Positions 53,722 to 64,000 of a stretch of 64,000 bases of DNA are shown piece after piece. A program made the position numbers and the translations under genes. Below the pieces are notes generated by a model. It did no database searches and had not been told where the DNA came from. It saw only the letters and a list, made by a program, of their open reading frames with translations. The DNA comes from Sycon ciliatum (lineage: Eukaryota; Porifera; Calcarea; Leucosolenida; Sycettidae). How positions within the stretch are numbered: position 1 is the stretch's first letter; each line of letters opens with the position of its first letter. The DNA lies in the NCBI RefSeq assembly GCF_964019385.1, contig NC_088645.1, positions 34,474,820 through 34,538,819 on the forward strand, written 5' to 3'.

Positions 53722-56100
53722 CACCCCATCCTGCATTGTGTGACCCGTGCGAGTTTTCCTTGCCACATTTGAGGCCAGAGAAGTCCAAGAACATGGAGAT
53801 AGAAATTCAACCAGGTTTTAGAAAATTAGGACAGATACATGTACATGTATGCCATGGCAAAATGTATGGAGAAGCAGATCCTAAACCCAGATGTTTTTAG
53901 GTGTAAATTGGGTTTGTTCATGGTCAAGTCGGCCCAAATCGGACTTTCCAAAGCCAGCGGGACTGTTTCCGATGAATGAACTGTAGAGTGCTGGACGAAT
54001 CGCTCCCACGCGCTCCGTTCCTTGTAGTCCACCTCCGAGAACCACTCCTTTGGCTTTGATTTGGGTCTACATGTACATGTACATGATTGTATACTAACTC
54101 CTTTTGAACGATATACATGTACTGCGGCAGCTCCGTACTTTCCCACTTTGGGTTGTATCGGATTTTCACTGGACAAGACTGTCAAAAGCAGCTTCCCCTC
54201 AGCTAAATTCATATTTTCCGGCCCACCACGCTTGAAACAAACTGAGTACGAGCAAAATAAACAATCCGCTCGTGAAGGGCAAGATATCCACAAGGATACA
54301 CCTCCAAACCAAGATATTATCAACAATGCTGCAGAGCAGCTACCCTCGAGCCTCAGAAAGCTTCACACGTTGTACATAATCAGCAAGCAATTGCAACTGT
54401 AAATCCCCCCTGACATGCCATGGTGGCAACCGCAAACCCAACCCACGACACTTTCCCGTTGTCCAAAAAAACACGACTGCTACCGTACACTGCTCTGTAT
54501 GAGGGAAATTCACACTCAGACGTGCCTTTGCCCGTAGTCTGAATCGAAAAAATCAGAATTAGAGATTTTTCATACATGTACATCTACATGTACATGTACG
54601 TACAATCATGTACATGTAGATGAGCAGTACCGCTCTCCTGCAGCATGCTGCATTGGCATTGTGGACGGATCCACCACCGTGGCACGTTCAGCAGTTATGG
54701 GGCTACATCTCGATCTCGGAACGATTACATGTAGATAACGCCACGTTATCATTATCAGTCAGGCCTCCTGTTCTGTATCATGATCGACATTGGTAAACGC
54801 TTTTGTGCTGTTTGCGTCTCAAGAAAGAAGGGACACTTCGTTGCTTCATGAACTCAGTTGAGTAGGTATAAGCTCAGTGCTGGTGAACGCTTTTTAGCTG
54901 TTTGAGTCTCAAGAACGAAGGGAGAATTGTCTAGCGTAATGAGGTAGTTCTGCTGTGTGCGTGAGCGTGACAGGGATCCGCTGTCTTGAAAGATTTGCGA
55001 CGCAATCCCAGCTAAGAACGAGGTAAGCGAGAGCGATATAGATTAGTTCCGTTGAGACTTTAGTTAGTGTGGTGTTTGCAGGAAACTCTGTAAAATTTTG
55101 TTTGTGTTTTCTTCACTTTTGAGTACCGTGGTTCATTTTACGCCTAGCTGCAGTATAATACATGTACATGTACATGTATGTACTAAACTTATATTTACAT
55201 ATTCATTTCCCTTCGCGGATATTGCTAAAAATTGACATACCAGTGCTCAGTCAACCCCAGAAACGATTGAATGAAGCGAGGGAAATAATCATCCCCTGAT
55301 GCACAACTAGTATGGTGGGCATGGAAAACCAGTTTGCTAGAAACCTTACTCCTCAGTGCGAACAGATCGTTGCATGCAGTGCATTATTATGTTGAACCGA
55401 TGCGACCTGCGCGCTGCAGCGCAGAAACACGGCTGTACGGCCAGCGCCTTGGGGCCGCTAAACGTGCTACCGGTCTTCCATGTCCACGACATTGCAATTA
55501 CATGTACAGTCATGTATGTACGAGTGACTATCTCGGTGTATGCATGTCATTATGCAGCACCCGGCAAGTCAACAAAGCAAAAGGTCAAAAAGACGATATT
55601 CCAAAAATATGTCATGTTTTTCTAAGTTCATTTCTACATCTTCTACTGGACCAGATATCGTTTCTCTTCCTGTTTTTCTTGAACGTTTAGCAAAATGTAG
55701 TCATGGGCATGAAACCGTGTGGTTATTAGTACTTCAGGGTTTGCTGATTTTCCCATTTCCAAGCGCTGAGCTGCGCAAAAATTGTGAAATCACCGAACGA
55801 AATAGGGATCGACGAGAGAACAAACCCCCTCGCACCAATGGTAGCGCACTGCTTCGGGACGGCAAAGTTCCTAAATCTCTCTCTAGAGGCCATCGCTGCT
55901 TCCTCTGTGCGAAGCTGCAAATATTCCCTCAGAACTGGCTTACCCCGGGCCCCGTGAAAAAGTCATCGCAGAGACCTACATGACACATTGTACACGTACA
56001 TGTACATGCAAAGTCAGAGCGAAACAGTAGCTGTCCACAGATTTCTGTACATGCAAAGTCATGTACACGTACAATGTACACTGTACATGCATTGAGATTA
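53722..56100 (+). repeat. Segmental duplication, left copy
   Basis: About 2.3 kb matching 60803-63820 in the same order, from CATTGTGTGACC to GTGAAAAAGTCATCGCAGAGA and then CAAAGTCAGAGCGAAACAG. It contains short frames conserved between copies (LERLAKCSHGHETVWLLVLQ ... CEITERNRDRRENKPPRTNG), which may simply reflect recent duplication. It is dotted with TACATGTACATG. Confidence 0.85.
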
Positions 56101-56597
56101 GCGATGCGCAAGAGGGAACGTGGCTGATAGCTGATATTGTATTCCCAGGCCAGAGGCAGAACAGTCTAGATCCTGCCTGCAACACTGCAGAGTCGGGACT
56201 GCAGTAGACATGACATGACATGTTGTACACATCACAGTCGTGTCTTGCACAGCTACATGTACAATGTAGGTCTACACTGCTGTCAATAGCCTGTCGATGT
56301 CATGTAAGGATGTTTTGACAAGGAGGGACATTGGAGGTTTTGCATCTCACCTTGATTGCCGTTCATGCATTTGATCTGAACGCAGTTCACAGTACAAGTC
56401 ATGGTTCTGATGTGCACGCGCAGTTTGTACAGTTCTAACTGCGAGGTATAGTTACTGTGCTAGTAGACTACAGGCACTGAGAGTGAGACAGTCCATTCAT
56501 TGAAAACTGGCACCCTAGCGGTACCTGTTTGGTGTCTCCGCGGGTCCAGCATTGCAAACTGGCACCCTAACTGTTTGCTGTCTCCCGCATATACACG
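56101..56597. other. No supported gene
   Basis: Short unique stretch before the gypsy LTR. It contains a doubled ACTGGCACCCTA motif (56508 and 56558). Confidence 0.5.
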
Positions 56598-57147
56598 TGT
56601 AGTGTCTGCCAGCCTGCTCGTGTCTGAGGCACTTTGGGCTTACAACAGAAAGTGATACAGGCTGACAGCACTAGCGGGAGGAAAACAAGCTCTTGGGCTT
56701 AGACTCTTCACTTCATAATTCCACACAGCAATGAGAAAGAATGATGGGTTTATATAGGCCAGAGGGAGAGAGCAGCTGGGAGCGAGGGCAAAAGATTACT
56801 AGGAAGACAACTGTTGAAAGATCTAAGGAAAAGACCTTTGAATGTGTGTGAGCTAGGGCTGAACAATAACATGGATTCGGGGAAGAAAGCTGTTGGATGC
56901 CTAGAACCAGGAAGGAATCTCGCAAGGGATCAAGAGGATCAGTGATGGGGAACGAACTATACAGGAATCAATGTAATGTATAAGTACAGCATGAACGCAA
57001 TAGGTCATGCCGTATCGGTCTTGCAAGCAGGGCTATCTAGTCCTAAGTGGTTGCGCGTGAGAAGCACTTAGATAGAATGTTCCTGTAACTACTGGTAGAG
57101 ACTTGGCTGTGTAATCACTGTTCACTGACAGAGCTAGAGATACTACA
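56598..57147 (-). repeat. Ty3/gypsy 3' LTR
   Basis: 550 bases from TGTAGTGTC to GATACTACA, matching 60172-60727 (556 bases) with a few substitutions and small indels. A purine tract (GGAGGAGGGGCGGA, minus strand) lies directly inside it at 57148-57161. Confidence 0.93.
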
Positions 57148-57161
57148 TCCGCCCCTCCTCC

Positions 57162-57782
57162 GTTGAGACACGTCCTCGTGTCTACGGGACGGATGTTTGT
57201 GAAGACAGACAGACACAATCTAGAAGTAGTTTGGTGGACGGATAAGCTGGCAGTTGCGGAGATTGTATGGCGGTGGAGCGGGGGTCGGTGGCGGAGGCGG
57301 AGGTGGTGGAGCATGGGGAACGGGTTGATCTGGATCTGGAGGGTGAATGCAGGCGTATACTGTATTGGGTTCGGCGGTGGCGCTGGGCGTGGGAGAAAAC
57401 GTTTGAGACGGTCAGCATGGACAACCTGGCGACGGAGCGTGTTTGGGTCTTGAAGCTGGATAGTGATATCATCAATGACACGGGTTACTTGGTAGGGTCC
57501 GGTCCAGTATCTTTGGAGTTTTGCTAATGTGCCTTGAGGAACAACCGGACTGTAGAGGAGAACTGTATCACCGGGGTCGTATGCAGTAGGAGGACGGGCA
57601 GTGTGCTCATATCCATCTTTCTGGCGAGTAGCGGCGCTGGCGTTGTTTTCTCGGGCCATGTTGAACGCATACTGGAATGATGACTTGAGTGCTTGTACAT
57701 ACTCCGGGTGCTTGGTAGGCTGCTGGGCTGGTGGTAAGTCGTGAAGAAGGTCGACTGGAATGGTGGCTTCTCGTCCATACAT
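57162..57782 (-). pseudogene. Gypsy integrase C-terminal part
   Basis: Continues the integrase after the LINE insertion, starting at MYGREATIPVDLL. It includes the post-catalytic helical region and the GPY/F-type module (YDPGDTVLLYSP, YWTGPYQVTRVIDDITIQL, VVHADRLKRFLP). The frame then runs through the purine tract into the LTR and stops at 57033. It is separated from its N-terminal part, so non-functional here. Confidence 0.85.
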
Positions 57783-58393
57783 TATTATTATATATATTTG
57801 AGGGTTTCCCAAAGACGTAGTCTAAATTGAAGGGAGTTCCATTATAATGGGAGGCTGTAGGGTTGAGATAGCAGACAGTGGAGGGCTAATAATTCGTAAT
57901 GAACAGCCTAGCAAGAGAAATACAATTATGCTGAATGTTCCAGAATGGTCCTTTAATCAATGATACCTATAGCCTCGGGGTATGCCTTGAAATACGAAAT
58001 GTACCGAAACAGAAACACAAAAATTAATAAGAATATGCGCAACGCACAAAGAAGGAGGACAGAGGCATGTCAGTGCGGAGTGGCATTGTGTTTGGTGTCA
58101 GAGAAGTGCGTGCAAATGTGACTGTGAAACAGGGAATGCGAGGCTGTGGCTCTCAGGTCTGCGGGCAAGGCATTCCAGACAGTAGCGGTGCGGAAGAGAA
58201 ATGACCTCCCGGCGTGTTTCCCAACCCGTGGCAGAGTGAATGCGAGTTGGCGGCGGCGACTACGCGTGGGGCAGTATCCCGCTGCTTCAAAAAGTTCTGG
58301 TTGGGTGGTGACCAAATGGAAGAATTCCATAAGGCAGGCGATCTTCCTGCGCCAGGATAGACTTGGCCACCCCAGCTGTTTAAACAATGATGT
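57783..58393 (-). mobile_element. LINE 3' end inserted in gypsy integrase
   Basis: About 611 bases, same orientation as the host element. The minus frame has the LINE C-terminal signature RSFLFRTATVWNALPADLRA, preceded by LGWPSLSWRR, and a 3' tail AAATATATATAATAATAAT. It joins the gypsy frame at 58393 without a stop, so the two read as one 695-codon frame. No clear target duplication is visible. Confidence 0.75.
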
Positions 58394-60110
58394 CAATCTG
58401 AACTGGGTGAAACCGGTGACCGAGTTGTGGCTTGTGCGGTATGCGAATAGTACTCGTTGTAGGTGAAGGTCCCAGTCAGTGTGTTTCACGACACAGGTAG
58501 AGAGCATCTTCTCCAGAGTACGGTTGAACCTTTCAATAAGGCCATCCGATTGTGGTCGGTAGGGTTTTGTCCGGGTCTTGTTGATATCGAGGAGTTTGCA
58601 GACGTGTTGGAAGACAAGTGACTCAAATTGCGGTCCTTGATCTGAGTGAAGCGAGAGGGGAACACCATGGCGACAGATGAAACCATCCACTAGACAAGTA
58701 GCGACTGTAGTGGCGAGAGTGTCTTGCAGGGCATATGCTTCGTACCATTTCGTGAAATAGTCACCCACTACTAGTATGTATCGGTTACATCTAGCAGTGA
58801 CAGGAAGCGGACCCATGAGATCAATACCTACTCGCTGGAGAGGGAATGAGGATTGGTGTGCTTTGAGTGGCGCTCTTGGGCGAGGTACAGGAGCTTGACG
58901 TTGCTGGCACTGTGTACAGGTCTTGACCCAATCAGTTATATGAGCTGTCATGTGAGGCCAGTAGTACCTTTGACGAGCACGGACCAGTGTGCGCGACGTG
59001 CCGAGATGTCCGGAAACGGTAGAGTCATGGATAGCGTGGAGGGCTTCATCACGGAGGACTGTGGGGAGAACAAGCTGCAGGATCACGGTGTTGTCATCAT
59101 TTACATAGCGTCGATGAAGGAGTCCATTGTGAAGGAGAAGACGGTTAGACTGGGTCCACAGGCGAATAGTAGCAGAGCTGACATTTTGCAGACGGACATC
59201 ACCCCTGACGGGAATGTCATTGTTAGAGAGCCATTGATGGACAGGTTCAATATCTGGATCGGCTGTTTGAGCAGCAAGCAGGGCAGCAGTAGTCCAGGCT
59301 GGTAGCCAAGAATCTGGGTGAGTGGGTTCTTGGATGATAGCATCGCAAGCAGGGTGAGCAACAGGCAGGGGTAAGCGGGATAGAGCATCAGCAGTAACAT
59401 GGGCTTTGCCAGGGCGGTGTTGGGCTTCATAGTCAAAAGCACCCAGTTTTTCAATCCACCTAGCTACAATGCCATCTGCATCTTTGAAATTGGACAGCCA
59501 AAGGAGTGCCTGGTGGTCAGTGCGTAGGAGGAATTTGCGACCCAAAAGATAATGTCTAAAATGGTGGGTGAAATGGACAACAGCAAGCAATTCTCGGCGG
59601 GTAACAGGGTAGCGGCGTTCAGAGCGAGACAAAGTGCGGCTAGCAAAAGCAACTGCATACTCACGACCAGTGGAGTCAGACTGGGATAAGACTGCACCAA
59701 TAGCGATATCACTGGCGTCGGTGTCGATGATGAATGGCCGGGTGGGATCAGGGTAGCGAAGGATCGGAGCGGAGGTCAGGCGCTGTTTGAGCTTGGTGAA
59801 GGCTTGGTCAGTTACTGGCGTCCAAATGAATGGCGCTTTCTTCTTGGTTAACTCATGGAGTGGCTTGGCGATCATTGAGAAACCCTGGATAAAGCGGCGA
59901 TAGTAGGAGGTGAACCCGAGGAAACGACGTACCTCTCTAGCCTTAGTCGGTTGAGACCAGTCGCGAACGGCATCGTACTTGGTTGTGTCTGGCTTAACGC
60001 CATCGGAGGTGAAGATGTGACCGAGGTAGGTAACCGAGGAACGCAGGAGGGAACACTTACTGGGTTTCACTTTCAGACCAGCAGAGAGTAGAATACGAAA
60101 GGAACTAGGG
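58394..60110 (-). pseudogene. Gypsy pol remnant: RT end, RNase H, integrase core
   Basis: Numbering the frame from 60157: the RT thumb motif LKVKPSKCSLLRSSVTYLGH (28-47), then RNase H with catalytic D145 (FIIDTDASD), E189 and D214 (RTDHQALLWL). The HHCC finger spans about H371-C417 (HDSTVSGHLG, CTQCQQR). The integrase core has D446 (VGIDLMGP), D506 (HSDQGPQF) and E542 (LIERFNRTLEK), the D,D-35-E spacing. Catalytic residues are all present, but the RT palm is deleted. The deletion joint is at a poly-C tract near 60110-60120. Confidence 0.9.
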
Positions 60111-60152
60111 GGGGGGGGGACGACAAATACGAGCGGAAGGTCACGGGGAATA

Positions 60153-60170
60153 CGCACACTTCTGACACCA
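60153..60170 (-). promoter_or_regulatory. Gypsy primer-binding site, tRNA-Leu-like
   Basis: One base inside the 5' LTR the minus strand reads TGGTGTCAGAAGTG, fitting the 3' end of a tRNA-Leu (CACTTCTGACACCA). Confidence 0.6.
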
Positions 60171-60171
60171 G

Positions 60172-60727
60172 TGTAGTGTCTGCCAGCCTGCTCGTGTCTG
60201 AGGCACTTTGGGCTTACAACAGAAAGTGATACAGGCTGACAGCACTAGCGGGAGGAAAACAAGCTCTTGGGCTTAGACTCTTCACTTCATAATTCCACAC
60301 AGCAATGAGAAAGAATGATGGGTTGTATATAGGCCAGAGGGAGAGAGCAGCTGGGAGCGAGGGCAAAAGATTACTAGGAAGACAACTGTTGAAAGTTCTA
60401 AGGAAAAAACCTTTGAATGTGTGTGAGCTAGGGCTGAACAAATAACATGGATTCGGGGAAGAAAGCTGTTGGATGCCTAGAACCGGGAAGGAATCTCGCA
60501 AGGGATCAAGAGGGTCAGTGATGGGGAACGAACTATACAGGAATCAATGTAATGTATAGGTAAGTACAGTATGAACGCAATAGGTCATGCCGTACCGGTC
60601 TTGCAAGCAGGGCTATCTAGTCCTAAGTGGTTGCGCGTGAGAAGCACTTAGATAGAATGTTCCTGTAACTACTGGTAGAGACTTGGCTGTGTGATCACTG
60701 TTCACTGACAGAGCTAGAGATACTACA
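60172..60727 (-). repeat. Ty3/gypsy 5' LTR
   Basis: 556 bases, same family and boundaries as 56598-57147. Differences include TTGTATATAGG against TTTATATAGG and an extra TAGG near the end. Confidence 0.93.
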
Positions 60728-60802
60728 CACGTACAGCTATGTACATGTACCTGTAAAAGTCTGTAGTTGTAGATATCGTGAAAAACAAACTCAGTCAACA
60801 AC

Positions 60803-63800
60803 ACATCCTACATTGTGTGACCCATGCAATTATTCCTTGCCACATCCGAGGCCAGAGAAGTCCAAGAACAAGGACAAGTAGAAACTGAGGCAGGTTTTAC
60901 AAAATTAGAACAGGTATGCAATGGCAAAATGTATGGAGAAGCAGATCCTAAACCCAGATACTTTGAGGTTTTATGTGTTTTCTTATCCGCAATCCGGCCC
61001 AAATCGGACTTTCAAAAGCCAGCTGGACTGTTTCCGACGAATGGACTGTAGAGTACTGGACGCATCGCTCCCACACGCTCGGTGCCTTGTTGTCCACCTC
61101 CGGGAACGACGCTTTTGGCTTTGGTTTGGATCTACATGTACATGTATACTAGCTCATTTTGAACGAACTGGTGGGGCTATTCTGTTCTTCTCCACTTCAA
61201 GGTGCATCCGATTTTCATTGGGCAAGACTGTCAAAAGCAGCTCTCCCTCAGCCAAGTACAATATTTTTCGCGGTAGCCCATGCTTGAACCACACTGACTG
61301 AGTGCGAGTCAAATGAACGTTCTGCCCGCTAGTGCTCGTGAAGGGCAAGATATCGACAAAGGTACACCTCCAAACCAAGAAACGAAAACAATGCTGCAGA
61401 GCAGCTACCCTCTAGCATCAGAAAGCTTCACACGTTGTACATAATCAGCAAGCAATTGCAACTGTCAACCCTGCCTGACTTGCCAGGGTGGCAACCACAA
61501 ACACAACCCTCAACACGTCCCCGTCATCCACATAATTATTTTGAAACAGGTCTACTACTTCTAGTACTACTGTACTGTACACTGCACTGTATCATGGAAA
61601 TTCACATTTACACGTGCCTTTGCCCGTAGTCTGAATCGAATCAAACAGAATTATGGATTTTTCATACATGTACATGTACATCTACAGGTACATGTACGTA
61701 CAATCATGTACATGTACATCAGCAGTACCACTCTCCTGCAGCATGCTGCATTGGCATTGTGGACGGATCCACCACGTCCAGCAGTTATGGGGCTACATCT
61801 CGATCTCGGAACGATTACATGTAGATAACGCCACGTTATCATTATTGTCAGGCCTCCTGTTCTGTATCATGATCGACATTGGTAAACGCTTCTGTGCTGT
61901 GTGCGTCTCAAGAAAGAAGGGGCACTTCGTTGCTTCGTGAACTCAGTTGAGTAGGTATAAGCTCAGTGCTGGTGAACGCTTGTGTGCTGTTTGAGTCTCG
62001 AGAACGAAGGGACAATTGTCTAGCGTAATGAGATAGTTCTGCTGTGTGCGTGAGCGTGACAGGGATCCGCTGTCTTGAAAGATTTGCGACGCAATCCTAG
62101 CTAAGAACGAGGTAAGCGGGGGCTATATAGATTGGTTCCGTTGAGACTTTAGTTAGTGTGGTGTTTGCACGAAACTATGTAAAATTTTGTTTGGGTTTTC
62201 TTCACTACTGAGTACCGTGGTTCATTTTACGCGTAGCTGCAGTATAATACACAGGTACATGTATGTACTAAAGTTATATTTACATTCATTTCCCTTCGCG
62301 GATATTGCTAAAAATTGACATACCAGTGCTCAGTCAACCACAGAAACGATTGAATGAAGCGAGGGTAATAATCATCCCCTGATGTACAGAATTACCGCGG
62401 CCGGAGACCTCACTCGTCAGTGCGAACAGATCGTTGCATGCAGTGCACATGTTGAACTGATGCGACCTCCGCGCTGCAGCGCAGAAACACGGCTGTACGG
62501 CCAGGGCCTTGGGGCCGCTAAACGTGCTACCGGACTTCCATGTCCACGACATTGCAATTACATGTACATGTATGTACGAGTGACTTCTTCGATGTATGCA
62601 TGTCATTATGCAGCACGCGACACGTCAACAAAGCAATAAGTCAAAAATACGTTATTCAAAAAATATGTCAAGTTTTCTACGCTCATTTCTACGTCTTCTA
62701 CTGGACCTGAATTCGTGTTTCTTCGTGTTTTTCTTGAACGTTTAGCAAAATGTAGTCATGGGCATGAAACCGTGTGGTTACTAGTACTTCAGGGTTTGCT
62801 GATTTTCGCATTTCCAAGCGCTGAGCTGCGCAAAAATTGTGAAATCACCGAACGAAATAGGGATCGACGAGAGAACAAACCCCCTCGCACCAATGGTAGC
62901 GCACAGCTTCGGGACGTCAAAGTTCCTAAATCTCTCTCTCATCACTGCTTCCTCTGTGCGAAGCTGCAAAATTAATATTCCCTCAGAACTGGCTTACCTC
63001 GGGCCCCGTGAAAAAGTCATCACACAGACCTACTACTACTACTAGTACTAGTACAATCATGTAGAGGGGACGGTTTCAAATAGGGCATAGGTTGCAAACC
63101 GGAACGGACTCAATATTCACTTTCTCTCTTGGTATTTTGATTAGAAAACATATGTCACAGTGAGACTACGATGTGTTATACTCCGAGCCAAAATTTCATG
63201 GCTCTGCGATGACCAGAAGCGCCATATCAAGCAGGTGAGTTTTTGACGTGTTGCTTCGCACTGCGACTTGAGTTTTACGACTTTCGAAAAATCAACTTCT
63301 TGTCGCAGGTAAAAAGCGGCTCGCCTCTCGCCAATAAAGCACCGCATACCAATCAAAACTAATGGAAGCACACACAAGGCTTATTGTTACTCTGTACTGG
63401 CTGTCGTGGAGCGATAGCAATTACCTAATTTCAGACCCAGAGTGAATTTGACGTGCACTCTAAAACGTGTCCGGTTTGGAGCCACCTCTGATTTGAACTT
63501 TTTTGAAGCGAAAAATTGGGCAACTTGGAGGCAATGGGTCAACACAAAGAAGTGGCTCAGTTCGATTGACTCTGGCCCCAGAGCAAACTTCAACATGCCA
63601 GTTTCCTTCCACAAACATATTTCGAGTGAAAAATCAACGTTGATGATCGGTTTGGGTCTATACAAATTTGGCTGTCAAAGCGTCCCAGTATCGAGCCGTC
63701 CCCTCTACATGTACATATCGTCATTACATGTACATGTACATGCAAAGTCAGAGCGAAACAGGTACTACTAGTACTACTACTAGTTGCTGTCCACAGATTT

Positions 63801-63820
63801 GTGTACGTGCAAAGTCATGT
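60803..63820 (+). repeat. Segmental duplication, right copy
   Basis: Same order as 53722-56100, but with about 0.7 kb of extra sequence (63040-63715) before the final shared block. An inverted piece of 62440-62560 reappears at 63826-63960 (GCGCTGCAGCGC region), so this copy can fold back on itself. Confidence 0.85.
63040..63715. other. Copy-specific insert; no gene recognised
   Basis: Present only in the right duplication copy. CTACTACTACTAGTACTAGT low complexity lies at its left edge and similar TACTAC repeats lie just after its right edge. A 109-codon plus frame (63442-63771) has no recognised domain. Confidence 0.45.
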
Positions 63821-64000
63821 ACTGTCGTGGACATGGAAATCCGGTCGCACGTCTAGCGGCCCCAGAGAGCGCTGGCCATGCAGCCGTGGATACTGTAAAC
63901 AGAACACTGCGCTGCAGCGCGCTGGACGCTGGTCGCATCGGCCCAACATGACGTAACCTCGTTGTGCACTGCAAGCAGCGTTCTGTTACTTCTGTACGCG

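Larger units (their letters stand above)
56598..60727 (-). mobile_element. Internally deleted Ty3/gypsy LTR retrotransposon
   Basis: Two LTRs flanked by CACG (56594-56597 and 60728-60731), a four-base target duplication. The internal part keeps only the end of reverse transcriptase, RNase H and integrase. Gag, protease and most of reverse transcriptase are missing, and a LINE end is inserted in integrase. It cannot move on its own. Confidence 0.92.

Noticed and set aside
55540..55983. 147-codon frame partly conserved at 62715-62975
   Set aside because: Conservation is explained by the segmental duplication. The second copy is shortened and changed at the end, and no domain is recognised.
1..64000. 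CRISPR arrays, operons or phage genes
   Set aside because: Direct repeats here are micro- and minisatellites without spacers, and the gene structure is eukaryotic.

Overview
The window is animal nuclear DNA. It has spliced extracellular-domain exons, an intron-poor NLR-type receptor, BEL/Pao and Ty3/gypsy retrotransposons, LINE and Penelope-type remnants, many small inverted-repeat elements, microsatellites and two 200-base runs of N (assembly gaps). No bacterial operons are present. The mix (a NACHT-LRR gene in one open frame, Ig and sushi exons, BEL/Pao, dense TACATG and CATA repeats) fits a marine invertebrate. A sponge or another early-branching animal is my guess, not something the sequence proves.

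Layout. 0-7 kb: repeats, a TTAA-flanked element, and what looks like the 3' end of a plus-strand gene. That gene has two duplicated 45-base phase-1 exons and a last exon ending in a hydrophobic, GPI-signal-like tail. 7-11 kb: short inverted-repeat elements, hairpins and a 35-base tandem repeat. 11.4-14.5 kb: a complete 1028-residue NACHT-LRR protein in one exon. 15-18.6 kb: microsatellite, a short inverted-repeat element, a very uniform 12-base minisatellite of about 104 copies, and a TA-flanked element. 19-22.1 kb: gap, tRNA-like sequences, a LINE 3' end, and a 1.37-kb element with 260-base inverted arms around an ORF whose C-terminus resembles the GIY-YIG end of Penelope-like elements.

22.9-45.0 kb, minus strand: four exons that all join in phase 1 (signal peptide, Ig, second Ig-like, sushi/CCP) and read as one secreted or surface immune-type protein. 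A full-length BEL/Pao element (27902-35219, equal-length 814-base LTRs, GTATG target duplication) sits inside the second Ig-like exon, splitting it. A decayed LINE (39.9-43.2 kb) and a second inverted-arm, Penelope-tail element (43.5-44.2 kb) lie in the same large intron region.

45-64 kb: accessory DNA. It holds a LINE fragment, repeated family copies, a segmental duplication (about 53.7-56.1 and 60.8-63.8 kb), and between its copies an internally deleted Ty3/gypsy element whose pol is interrupted by a LINE 3' end. Confident protein-coding content is limited to the NLR gene, the Ig/CCP exons and the transposon ORFs. Most other open frames are read-through of repeats.
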